A DNA stretch of 64,000 nt from Aliiglaciecola lipolytica E3 (GTDB lineage: Bacteria > Pseudomonadota > Gammaproteobacteria > Enterobacterales > Alteromonadaceae): the NCBI RefSeq assembly GCF_000314975.1, contig NZ_BAEN01000014.1, positions 1 to 64,000 on the forward strand, in the 5' to 3' direction. The position numbers and the translations under genes were made by a program. The stretch's first letter is position 1, and each line of letters starts with the position of its first letter. Of this stretch, positions 34,690 to 43,043 are shown one piece after another. The notes under the pieces are model-generated. The model was not told where the DNA came from. It ran no database searches and saw only the letters and a program-made list of their open reading frames with translations.

Positions 34690-36765
34690 ATGGCTTTAGG
34701 CTTGGCGCTCGGTGCACCTAATATTATTTCCATAGCAGACCAGACTCAGCGGCAGTTGGGACAGGTCAAAATGGATGTGTGTGCGTTTGTAGGCGTCGCA
34801 CCTAAAGGACCGTCTCGTGCTCATCAAATATCTGTTGATGAAACCTACGATTTGCAAAAAGTGGTTGATAATTGGACATCGAGAGATAGAACGGTTGCTG
34901 TAAAAGTCACGAGTTGGCAGCAATTCCGCGATCTTTATGGCGGATTTGAATCACCTTCTCGTTTGGTATATGCAGTGGCTAACTTTTTCGAACAAGGCGG
35001 TCAGGAAGCATACATTTGTCGAATTGTGCATGACTATGAAACGAGTGCTGAAAACTTGGCCGGGGTGGCCACCTGTGAGCTGAATAAAATCTATGCAGGT
35101 GGAGCCCAAATTAGGTTAAGTGCAAAAAACGAAGGGGATTGGGGAAATAATCTTCAAGCTGCAGTTGGGTTTACATTTCAACCCGTTGAGTTTTTGCTTG
35201 ATAAAAGCGACTCCACAACACTCTCTTTTGACAATTTACAAGGTCTGACAAAGGGATGTTTATTGCGAGTTGTGAATGATGATGAAACGTCTCCAAGTGA
35301 CAACTTTTCAGAATATCGTTTTATCGAACATTTTATTCAACACGGAGATCAATTTACGCATTCCACGTATTGGGAATTGGATTTAAGCACTGACGTGTTG
35401 CCGGCAAACCCTACTAAAATTGAGTGGGTAAAAAGTCAAATAAGCATTTTGGATTCCATCACCGGTATTCAAGAGTACTTTGATAATCTAGCGCTCAGTC
35501 CAAGTCATCCGCGTTTCATTGCTCGGGTGTTGCTGACTGATTCGCAACTAGTCAATCCGCAACAAGACTGGATGTTAACCCAAGTTCTGCCTGAATCTAT
35601 GGACCCTTATAGTCAAAATCTTAGTCATCTAACAAGTGAGCAGCAATTGGCAATCGAGCCTTGTCAATTTATGGGGGGAGAGGATCGCTTTGACGATATT
35701 GAACATGCCGATTTCTTCGATGCCAATTGGGTATTGGGCAATGAGAAAAGTGGCAGTGGAATTCATTGTTTGTCGAATATAAAGGACTGTTCGATTTTAG
35801 TTGTACCTGATCTTTATGCACCAGAAGCATTTGAAAAGGTAGATCAAAATGAAAAAGTTGAGCTATTATCGGGAGCTGAATTTGCGCCTTGCTTTGAAGC
35901 TGCACAACCACAGTTAGAAGTAGAGCAGGTAAGCCCTAACCTCCCTAAATTATTGCTCGATCCCCGTGTGAACGCCGACCGTGAACATATCATTGCTCTA
36001 CAACTCCAACTGGTATATTTCGCCGATCAATTGAAAGAATTTGTGGTCTTGTTAGACGTGCCACCGGAACAAACCCCACAACAGATTCTGCAATGGCGTT
36101 CCAAGTTTAATAGCCAATATTGTGCCGCCTATCATCCTTGGTTAAAGGTTAATCAGTATGACCAAAACGGCCAAGTTGGAAACTTACCAAAGATCATTAA
36201 TCCGTCAGCCGTTGCTGCCGGCATTATTGCCGCCACAGAACTACAACATGGGTTAGCTCATGGTCCGGCTAACCGCCAGGCTAAGTCTGTTTTCGCGCTA
36301 CAAATTCATGTGCCGGATACGTTTCATGATCAACTACATCCACTGGGAATTAATGTCTTTACCCAACAACGAGATGGAGTATGGCTAAGTGGGGCGCGCA
36401 CAGTGAGTCAACAACCACAATGGCGTCAACTAAGTGTTGTTCGATTAATGGTGATGTTGCGTCGTGTATTGCTTCAACAAATGCAATGGGTGGTATTTGA
36501 ACCTAACAGTCCGGCATTGTGGTTGGATGTGAAATTTAAATTACAGAGTTTTCTAAGGCAACTTTTTATCGCCGGTGCATTTAAAGGAGAAACCCCAGAA
36601 CAAGCTTACTTTGTGCGATGCGATGAGACTCTAAATAGTCCGCAAATCGTTGATTCTGGACGTTTGATCGCGCACATCGGCGTTGCACCAGTTGAACCCC
36701 TCGAATACATCATATTGCAGTTTAGTCGAGAAGCCGATGGTGCACTGAAAATGGTGAGTAAATAA
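34690..36765 (+). CDS. eCIS contractile sheath protein 2
   Basis: This 691-residue protein starts at the ATG at 34690, which has an AAGGA site; the frame from 34648 is longer but lacks one. It has the N-terminal VKMDVCAFVGVAPKGPSR and the sheath C-terminus with CAAYHPWLKVNQYD, GLAHGPANRQAKS, GINVFTQQRDGVWLSGARTVS and WVVFEPNSPALW. About 300 residues separate the two, an insertion larger than in sheath 1, likely exposed on the tube surface. In PVC-type machines extra sheath isoforms sit near the baseplate. Ends in a TAATG overlap with tube 2. Confidence 0.94.
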   Translation: MALGLALGAPNIISIADQTQRQLGQVKMDVCAFVGVAPKGPSRAHQISVDETYDLQKVVDNWTSRDRTVAVKVTSWQQFRDLYGGFESPSRLVYAVANFFEQGGQEAYICRIVHDYETSAENLAGVATCELNKIYAGGAQIRLSAKNEGDWGNNLQAAVGFTFQPVEFLLDKSDSTTLSFDNLQGLTKGCLLRVVNDDETSPSDNFSEYRFIEHFIQHGDQFTHSTYWELDLSTDVLPANPTKIEWVKSQISILDSITGIQEYFDNLALSPSHPRFIARVLLTDSQLVNPQQDWMLTQVLPESMDPYSQNLSHLTSEQQLAIEPCQFMGGEDRFDDIEHADFFDANWVLGNEKSGSGIHCLSNIKDCSILVVPDLYAPEAFEKVDQNEKVELLSGAEFAPCFEAAQPQLEVEQVSPNLPKLLLDPRVNADREHIIALQLQLVYFADQLKEFVVLLDVPPEQTPQQILQWRSKFNSQYCAAYHPWLKVNQYDQNGQVGNLPKIINPSAVAAGIIAATELQHGLAHGPANRQAKSVFALQIHVPDTFHDQLHPLGINVFTQQRDGVWLSGARTVSQQPQWRQLSVVRLMVMLRRVLLQQMQWVVFEPNSPALWLDVKFKLQSFLRQLFIAGAFKGETPEQAYFVRCDETLNSPQIVDSGRLIAHIGVAPVEPLEYIILQFSREADGALKMVSK

Positions 36766-37301
36766 TGGATAGCCAATTTTTACTGTCTAATTTTAATTTT
36801 GAAATCACGCTAATTAAAGCGGCCAATATTGAGTCTGGCAGTAATTTAGCGCCTAACCCGAATACTAGCGGGAAAGATGTTTTGGGTGATGGTGGATTCG
36901 CCGAATGCAGCGGACTCGAGATTCAGATGGATGTGCAACATATTCAAGAAGGTGGGCGCAATGATGGCGTTATTCAGCAAGTTGGCTTTGCGAAATATCA
37001 GAATTTAGTGCTCAAAAGAGGCATGTTTTATAACAAGGACAATAGTTTAGCCACAGACGTTTGGGAGTGGATCCAAGCCGTATTAGGTGGAATACGACCT
37101 GTCACGCGTTACGACGGCATGATCAAAGTCTATGGACATCGGAAAAATCAATCTAAACCAGCTCCCATCATTGCCACTTGGGCCTTTGAACGCGCCTTGC
37201 CAGTAAAAGTCAGCGGTCCAACTTTGAATGCAAAAAGCGGGGATGTAGCAGTAGAAGAATTGCATTTGGCCCATGAAGGGTTGCGGATGTTATTCAATTA
37301 A
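36765..37301 (+). CDS. eCIS tube protein 2 (Pvc5-like)
   Basis: The 178-residue protein has the tube fold signature: SNFNFEITLIKAAN, FAECSGLEIQMDVQHIQEGG, KYQNLVLKRGMFYNKD, and VEELHLAHEGLRMLFN. It carries a longer N-terminal loop (SGSNLAPNPNTSGKDVLGDG) than tube 1. In PVC, Pvc5 is an initiator tube ring next to the baseplate hub, which this pairing suggests. It begins one base inside the previous stop codon. Confidence 0.93.
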   Translation: MDSQFLLSNFNFEITLIKAANIESGSNLAPNPNTSGKDVLGDGGFAECSGLEIQMDVQHIQEGGRNDGVIQQVGFAKYQNLVLKRGMFYNKDNSLATDVWEWIQAVLGGIRPVTRYDGMIKVYGHRKNQSKPAPIIATWAFERALPVKVSGPTLNAKSGDVAVEELHLAHEGLRMLFN

Positions 37302-37340
37302 TTAGTTACAAATCGATAATTCAATTTAGGAATGAGATAA

Positions 37341-38819
37341 GTGAGTAAATTAGTTAAAGCAACATTACAGAAGGTTATGGCTGATGAAGCTGAAACCCCG
37401 GATGGCGAGGCTTTTCCCGTACAGTTTAACCCTGCGTCATTAAAAATACGTTTAACTAATCAAATTGAAGGTGGTCGTTCTACGGCTAAGCAAGTTCGTC
37501 AACAAACCGGGAATAGTTCACGCACACTTTCGTTAGAGTTAGTTTTTGATACAGCGGACGAAGGTAGTACCGACTCGCCAGTTTCGGTGCGTGATAAAAC
37601 TAAGCAGTTAGAACAATTTATCTCTACCCCACAAAATAACCCTGATCCGCCGCCAAAATTAAAATTTCATTGGGGCGATTTAACCGTCGTAGGCATTGCC
37701 GATAGTATCGATGTGAGCTTGGAGCACTTTGCCGCTAATGGGTTTCCTTTGCGTGCAAAAGTTAGCTTAAGTATCAAGGAACAAGATCCAACCATTGTCT
37801 TCAAACCGGCAGATCGGGGTACCGGAAATGCACAATCACCCGGAGCAAATGTTGGTTTACCCGGGGCTGGGACTAATCTCGGTTTTTCAGCAGGCATTAG
37901 TGTTGGTGCCGGAATTGGGCTAAGTGCAGGTTTGGGTGTGGGCGCAGGAATCGGTATCAGCGCTGGAGTAGGAATATCCGCCGATGTGAAAGTGGGTGTG
38001 GCTCTAGAAGGAGAAATGGGCGCAGAGTTCGCTGCCAGAATGGGCGTAGAACCAACCGCTTGGCGTGGTTTAGAAACCGATAATAGCAGTGGTAGCAGCT
38101 TGAATGCAGGTAGTCAGGTTGCTTTTAGCAGTGGTTTAAACACTCAACCAGGAGTAGGTACAAAAAGTGGTGTTAATGCGGGATCAAATGTGACCAGTAA
38201 TGCCGCTTCTGGCCTGAATTTGTCGACACAGAGCCAGTCAAGTAGCAGTGTCACTGGGTTGGCAGGCAAGTCCCCAAAAAATGCTGATTCTGCTGGTAAA
38301 GCGATGTCTAGTTTAGGCGGAATTGGAGCTACTATTAATGCGCTTAAATTTGAGAAAAGTCAGCAACAAACAAGTACGTCTACTGCGGCATTCGGACTAG
38401 ATCTAAAACAAATTACACAACTAAATAATCCAAGTGCGGTCAGTGTTTCTCATCGAAAATCAATTAGTCGTGCTCCATTAGTTAGAACACCGAACGACAG
38501 CAACGAAGCCGAAAATATCGAAGCAATCGGTCAAGAAAATCTACTGGATAAACGGGCAATGACGTTCGCCCAAGGCATACCCTTGCAACCGTTATTCGGG
38601 GTAACCCGTACTCAGAATATCTTTGCTGTGTATTCCCATCGTGAACAATCCATTACTTCTCATGATCAAGGTGTGCCATTTAGTTCAAATGCCACTATTC
38701 CTGCGTGGATTGCGCTACCGCAAAAAGACCGGGTACGACAATCCATTGATAGTTTATCAACAACCATGTTTAAGCCGGGCCACGCTTGCGGATGTCATAG
38801 CAATGGAGCAAATAAATGA
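37341..38819 (+). CDS. eCIS tube-baseplate adaptor (Pvc7/Afp7-like)
   Basis: The 492-residue protein starts at GTG 37341. Its N-terminus (1-160) matches the CIS tube/adaptor domain: PVQFNPASLKIRLTNQIEGG, LSLELVFDT and LKFHWGDLTVVGIADSIDV. Then comes a glycine-rich low-complexity stretch (about 165-235: repeated GAGIG and SAG units) and a Ser/Asn-rich linker. The final 80 residues (LQPLFGVTRTQNIFAVYSH) end with a CGCHSNGANK tail. No clear LysM domain, unlike Pvc7. Two cysteines in the last ten residues are odd for a cytoplasmic protein. Stop and next start overlap as ATGA. Confidence 0.8.
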   Translation: MSKLVKATLQKVMADEAETPDGEAFPVQFNPASLKIRLTNQIEGGRSTAKQVRQQTGNSSRTLSLELVFDTADEGSTDSPVSVRDKTKQLEQFISTPQNNPDPPPKLKFHWGDLTVVGIADSIDVSLEHFAANGFPLRAKVSLSIKEQDPTIVFKPADRGTGNAQSPGANVGLPGAGTNLGFSAGISVGAGIGLSAGLGVGAGIGISAGVGISADVKVGVALEGEMGAEFAARMGVEPTAWRGLETDNSSGSSLNAGSQVAFSSGLNTQPGVGTKSGVNAGSNVTSNAASGLNLSTQSQSSSSVTGLAGKSPKNADSAGKAMSSLGGIGATINALKFEKSQQQTSTSTAAFGLDLKQITQLNNPSAVSVSHRKSISRAPLVRTPNDSNEAENIEAIGQENLLDKRAMTFAQGIPLQPLFGVTRTQNIFAVYSHREQSITSHDQGVPFSSNATIPAWIALPQKDRVRQSIDSLSTTMFKPGHACGCHSNGANK

Positions 38820-38986
38820 CTGCTTATATTGATCGAATTGTGACCGAAGTGGTGGTTCAAAACGAGCGAGAACAAGGCCAAGAGCAAGTGGATTCGCGTT
38901 TTATTGAGCAACAAAAAATAGAAGCCGCAATGAAAGTGCAATATCGCAAATCTCAACGAACACGTGCGGAAGGCATAGATGATTGA
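38816..38986 (+). CDS. DUF5908 small eCIS protein (Pvc6-like)
   Basis: A 56-residue gene with ATGA overlap on both sides: it starts inside the adaptor stop and ends at TGA 38984-38986, after the hub ATG at 38979. It reads MTAYIDRIVTEVVVQ, then a charged helix, ERAEGIDD-like at the end (RTRAEGIDD). The N-terminal I-x-EV-x-V motif and size fit DUF5908, found at this place in many eCIS loci. Function unknown; probably a baseplate assembly aid. Confidence 0.8.
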   Translation: MTAYIDRIVTEVVVQNEREQGQEQVDSRFIEQQKIEAAMKVQYRKSQRTRAEGIDD

Positions 38987-40055
38987 CGAATTGTTTTTTA
39001 ACGCCAAGCCTGCTTTCAATCTTGATGGGGAAGACATTAGCGAGTTAATTCGGGATGTGGTGTACATGAGCGTGAAAGAAAGTGTTGATGGATTGAAAAC
39101 CTTAGAAGCCAGATTCACTGCTATTGGGCCCATGCAAGGCCGAAACGTTGAAAGCTTACTGTATTTGGACGGGCGTTATGTGGATTTTGGTAAGCAGGTG
39201 AAAGTCGCCATTGGTGCAAGTGGTAGGCAACGCAATATTTTTGATGGCTACATAAGCGCGTTGGAAATTCATTTTGAAGAAGGCCAAGAGCCTGAGTTTA
39301 GTTTTTGTGCTGAGGATAAATTGATGGACTTTCGCATGATCCGCAATTCAAAAACCTTTGAACAAATGAATGATCAACAGATCGTTGAAGAGATTGCGGG
39401 TGAGCATGGCTTAAATAGTGAAGTGGATGCAAATGGACCAACCTACAACCAAATTCAGCAATGCAATATGAGTGATCTGGCTTTTTTACGCGAACGCGCA
39501 CGTTTACTACAAGCAGAGGTGTGGGTTGAAGGCGATACTTTACATTATAAGACCCGTGACAAGCGCAGTGGTACGAGTATGACGTTGATACGCGGTACTG
39601 ATTTGATGCAGGTCAGCGTGAGCGCAGATTTAGCACATCAAAAAACCAAAGTGCATATAGCGGGATACGACGCTACTGAAGCCCAGTCTATTGATGAAAC
39701 AGCAGAAGAAGATGTGGTTAATGGCGAGATTGGCAGAGGGCGTTCAGGTGTGTCCATTTTACAAAGTGCGTTTGGCGAGCGGATCAGCAAACGGGTGATG
39801 GAAGTGCCATTGAAGGCGGAAGAGGCGAGCGCTTGGGCTGCTGCCGAAATGCAACGCAGAGCGCGACAGTTTGTGACACTCAATGCAGTGGCAGTAGGTT
39901 TGCCTGATCTAATAGTCGGTAGCGTTTTGAATATTGAACAAGTGGGTGAACCCTTTTCAGGGGACGGTTATTACGTCACGAAACTCGAGCACCAGTTTAC
40001 GCTTGCGCACGGACATCGAACGCACTTTGAGGCTCAACGAGCATTCATTAATTAG
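38979..40055 (+). CDS. eCIS hub protein, phage late-control gpD-like
   Basis: The 358-residue protein matches gpD/gp27 (N-terminal part of VgrG): AKPAFNLDGEDISELIRDVVYM, FDGYISALEIHFEEG, the QIVEEIAGEHGLN motif and the Y-Q-C-N-x-S-D-L-x-F-L-R-E-R-A-R sequence. In Pvc8 the hub and spike are one chain, but here they are split between this gene and the next. It forms a trimeric hub at the centre of the baseplate. Overlaps DUF5908 by eight bases. Confidence 0.92.
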   Translation: MIDELFFNAKPAFNLDGEDISELIRDVVYMSVKESVDGLKTLEARFTAIGPMQGRNVESLLYLDGRYVDFGKQVKVAIGASGRQRNIFDGYISALEIHFEEGQEPEFSFCAEDKLMDFRMIRNSKTFEQMNDQQIVEEIAGEHGLNSEVDANGPTYNQIQQCNMSDLAFLRERARLLQAEVWVEGDTLHYKTRDKRSGTSMTLIRGTDLMQVSVSADLAHQKTKVHIAGYDATEAQSIDETAEEDVVNGEIGRGRSGVSILQSAFGERISKRVMEVPLKAEEASAWAAAEMQRRARQFVTLNAVAVGLPDLIVGSVLNIEQVGEPFSGDGYYVTKLEHQFTLAHGHRTHFEAQRAFIN

Positions 40056-40115
40056 TTAGTTGGCAAGATGTTAATTTCATAGCTGGAGGACAGTGATGTT
40101 TTTAAGGAGTGGTAA

Positions 40116-40775
40116 ATGACAAATCAATATGCACCGGATGGTGGTAGACAGCGCTATTTTGGAGTGTATCCGGCCATAGTGTTAAATATTGTTGATCCAG
40201 AGAACTTAGGCAGAGTGTCAGTTAGCTTTCCTTGGTTAAGTGATGCAAATGTTGAAGCCTGGAGTACGTTAACCACACCTTATGCCGATGATGAGCAAGG
40301 GTTGCAAATTATGCCAGAAGTGGGTTCTCAGGTGATCGTCGCGTTCGAAGCTGGCAATTTGCGCAGACCATACATTATCGGATCTTGCTGGAATGGTTCA
40401 GCCGTACCTCCAGAACAGCCGCAAGATGCCAATAATATTCGAACTTTAAAAACACGCTCTGGAAGCGAGCTTACCTTTGATGATACTGACGGTGCGGCAA
40501 AAATTACCTTAAAAACAGCAGGTGGCCACGAATTACTGTTAGATGAAGCATCAAGCGCGATCACCTTAACTCATTCGTCAGGACACAAAATTGAATTTTC
40601 TGCATCTGGTGCGATTGAGATTACCGCCAACTCAACCGTAGAGTTAAATGCAGCAGCGTTTAACGTACATGCTCCAGTCGCGAATTTTGACGGCATTATA
40701 AATTGCACAACGATGATAGCGAGTGCCGCTGTGGTTTCACCATCTTATACGCCTGGTGTAGGAAACTTATGGTAA
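40116..40775 (+). CDS. eCIS spike protein, gp5/gpV-like
   Basis: The 219-residue protein has an OB-fold (YFGVYPAIVLNIVDPENLGRVSVSFPW, IMPEVGSQVIVAFEAGN, PYIIGSCWNG) and then a beta-helix needle with repeated ITLTHSSGHKIEFSASG-type strands (residues about 125-200). It pierces the target membrane. No PAAR tip domain is fused or encoded next to it. AAGGAG lies upstream of the ATG at 40116. Split from the gpD-like hub, as in P2 phage and several eCIS. Confidence 0.93.
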   Translation: MTNQYAPDGGRQRYFGVYPAIVLNIVDPENLGRVSVSFPWLSDANVEAWSTLTTPYADDEQGLQIMPEVGSQVIVAFEAGNLRRPYIIGSCWNGSAVPPEQPQDANNIRTLKTRSGSELTFDDTDGAAKITLKTAGGHELLLDEASSAITLTHSSGHKIEFSASGAIEITANSTVELNAAAFNVHAPVANFDGIINCTTMIASAAVVSPSYTPGVGNLW

Positions 40776-40782
40776 TGCAACT

Positions 40783-42639
40783 ATGTTAGATAAAGCTGAA
40801 CATCCATGGAAATTGGTAGGCCCTTGGTATCGCAACCAATCATTAGGTGGCTACGTTGCCAATGCGCCGAATAAGCTGGCAAAAAATCGTCATTCAGCAC
40901 CAATTATTCAAAAATATGCAGATGCAAATTTCGTGAATACGTTAGTGCAAGAGCCTCAGCACTCCTTACGATTCAATAGTGAAGATTTTGTGCATCCGTT
41001 TAGTCACGATCCTAATCAGGTTATTACCCCAATAGAACGAGCTGAATCGAATTCTCCTTTAAAACTGTTTTTAGACACGCATAGCCGGTTTTATGTGGTG
41101 GTATGTGAATTACATTGTGATGTGGCGGGTTTTCCAAGGGTAGAGCGCGATAAGGTTTGCGAAGCAGGTTTTGTGGTAAGACGCAGAGTGCCTATTATTA
41201 ACCCTGCATTGAAAAATAAAGTAAGCAGCTTGTTGGCACAGCGCAGTCAACTGCAAAATGACCTCAACAAAATCAATATTGATCTAAAAACTGCGCGGTT
41301 AAAACAACCGAATAGCAATACCGATATTGGTGGATTATTAAAGTCTCAAAGTGCGCGTATTTTTTCGGGATTGCACACTGGCAATGCGGAAAGTTTGACA
41401 GCAAAACTTTCCGATACGATAGCACAACTAAACCAGTTGACTGTTAACGGTGATATTAACATTGAATTGCAAGGCTGGCATGCTAGCGAACTCAAAGGTG
41501 TAGGCAGTTGGCAGCCTGTTGAGGAAACACCTGAGCAAGTTGAAGAACAGGTGATACCCATGTATCCATTGATCGCCGACCCAACCATTAAAGACCATTC
41601 CGCAGCCAATAAAACCCTTTGGTTTGGTGTCATCCCTACGAGTTTGGCCGATGTGGATGCAAATAATAATCCACGATTTGATGATGCTGACTTATATGAA
41701 ATTCGCTGTTTCGTGCGCCGTCACCACAGTCAATTTCCTATCCAAAAAAATAAAACTGACTGTTGTGGCGACGTGATTTGGAGTGAAGCCACCGAAGGTT
41801 ACCAAGTAGCCGCCCACTTTGATCTAGATGGTACCAGTCATCGACCGGTGAATATTAAATTACCTGATTTACCCGCGATCCGTAATCAGGTCAATAATGC
41901 TCCTGCCGGACGGGGAGCTAATGCACGAATAATTGCACCGCCTGATTCATCTTTAAATTTTGCCACTGATAATATGGATATGCCAGAGGGAGGAGAGCCG
42001 TTAACGCGCGCTGGGCAACAAATCTGTTTCTTCTCGATTCTGCTGTTTTTTATTGTCGCCATGTTTTTGTTTCGGCTGTTTTTACCTATCTTACTTTTCA
42101 TTTTCAATCTGTGGTTCTTATTGAAACTAAAATTTTGCATCCCACCGTCATTTCAATTCGACGCGGGCTTGGTGGCTGATTTGAGTTTTGATGGTTCGTT
42201 TGGTGTTGATTTTGACGCATCCATTGATGCTCATGTGCAGTTAATGGCTGATTTTAGCGCTGATCTGGCGGTTCAGATGTCGATTGAAGGCCCCGATCTG
42301 GAAGCAAAGTTTTCCCAACCAGGTTTCAGTATCACTGTGAATAAGGGCAAAGAAAATCAAAAAATATACATCAGTGCTGAGCAAATGGAGGGCGACTTAT
42401 CTCGCATGATTGCCAACGGCATTAATGCTAGTGATGACATGCGTAATGAAATGGTAAATGGCGGCAGTGGACCCGGTTTGAATGCCAGTTTATCACTCAA
42501 CGAAATGGCCGGCATTTTTATCGCCATGCAAACTGAATATGAAGATAGTCAACATCCTGAACTTGAAGGGCAATTGAATACACCTGAGCGAGGTTTGGTG
42601 TATTTCCAAAAAGTTGAACCTGCTAAGGAGGCCGCATGA
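40783..42639 (+). CDS. eCIS-linked large membrane-spanning protein
   Basis: The 618-residue protein starts eight bases after the spike stop and overlaps the gp25 start (ATGA). An N-terminal region has Asn/Pro-rich and beta-type sequence (HSRFYVVVCELHCDVAG); a coiled coil lies at about 140-175; a CC pair is at 327-328. Residues 414-450 are a very hydrophobic stretch (SILLFFIVAMFLFRLFL, then ILLFIFNLWFLLKLKF) able to span a membrane once or twice. It is followed by regular beta-strand repeats. No signal peptide. I do not recognise it; by position and hydrophobicity it may anchor the baseplate in a membrane, as reported for thylakoid- and Streptomyces-linked systems. That is inference. Confidence 0.65.
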   Translation: MLDKAEHPWKLVGPWYRNQSLGGYVANAPNKLAKNRHSAPIIQKYADANFVNTLVQEPQHSLRFNSEDFVHPFSHDPNQVITPIERAESNSPLKLFLDTHSRFYVVVCELHCDVAGFPRVERDKVCEAGFVVRRRVPIINPALKNKVSSLLAQRSQLQNDLNKINIDLKTARLKQPNSNTDIGGLLKSQSARIFSGLHTGNAESLTAKLSDTIAQLNQLTVNGDINIELQGWHASELKGVGSWQPVEETPEQVEEQVIPMYPLIADPTIKDHSAANKTLWFGVIPTSLADVDANNNPRFDDADLYEIRCFVRRHHSQFPIQKNKTDCCGDVIWSEATEGYQVAAHFDLDGTSHRPVNIKLPDLPAIRNQVNNAPAGRGANARIIAPPDSSLNFATDNMDMPEGGEPLTRAGQQICFFSILLFFIVAMFLFRLFLPILLFIFNLWFLLKLKFCIPPSFQFDAGLVADLSFDGSFGVDFDASIDAHVQLMADFSADLAVQMSIEGPDLEAKFSQPGFSITVNKGKENQKIYISAEQMEGDLSRMIANGINASDDMRNEMVNGGSGPGLNASLSLNEMAGIFIAMQTEYEDSQHPELEGQLNTPERGLVYFQKVEPAKEAA

Positions 42640-43037
42640 GTCAGGCTTCGCCATTAAAAGCTTTTTTAGGAAAAGGTTGGTCTTTTCCGGTATATCCGAG
42701 CCAAAACGATAAAACCATCAGTTACGTCGAAGGTGCTGAAAAAGTGCGCCAGTCAATCTGGATGATTTTGCAGACAGAACCTAAAGAACGGATTATGCGG
42801 CCAAATTTTGGTTGTGGTTTACGTCGCTATTTAATGCAGCCAAATAATGCGTCAACCTGGGCGGGAATACAGCGTGATATCGAAAGAGCTTTGATTCGCT
42901 GGGAGCCTAGAATCAAGTTGGAAGAAGTAAAAGTGCAGGGGGCAGACGACCCTTCAGTCGCCATGATTAGCATCCGGTATTCGCATGTACAGGACGGTAG
43001 TCGTGAGAATCTCGTTTTCCCATTTTACCTGGAGTAG
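42636..43037 (+). CDS. eCIS baseplate protein gp25 (Pvc9-like)
   Basis: The 133-residue protein has the GPW/gp25 signature: KGWSFPVYPS near the start, EKVRQSIWMILQTEPKERIMRPNFGCGLRRYL, and NLVFPFYLE at the end. gp25 proteins nucleate the sheath on the baseplate. AGGAGG precedes the ATG. It is followed within six bases by the baseplate J gene, the typical gp25-gp6 order. Confidence 0.95.
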   Translation: MSQASPLKAFLGKGWSFPVYPSQNDKTISYVEGAEKVRQSIWMILQTEPKERIMRPNFGCGLRRYLMQPNNASTWAGIQRDIERALIRWEPRIKLEEVKVQGADDPSVAMISIRYSHVQDGSRENLVFPFYLE

Positions 43038-43043
43038 CTACGG

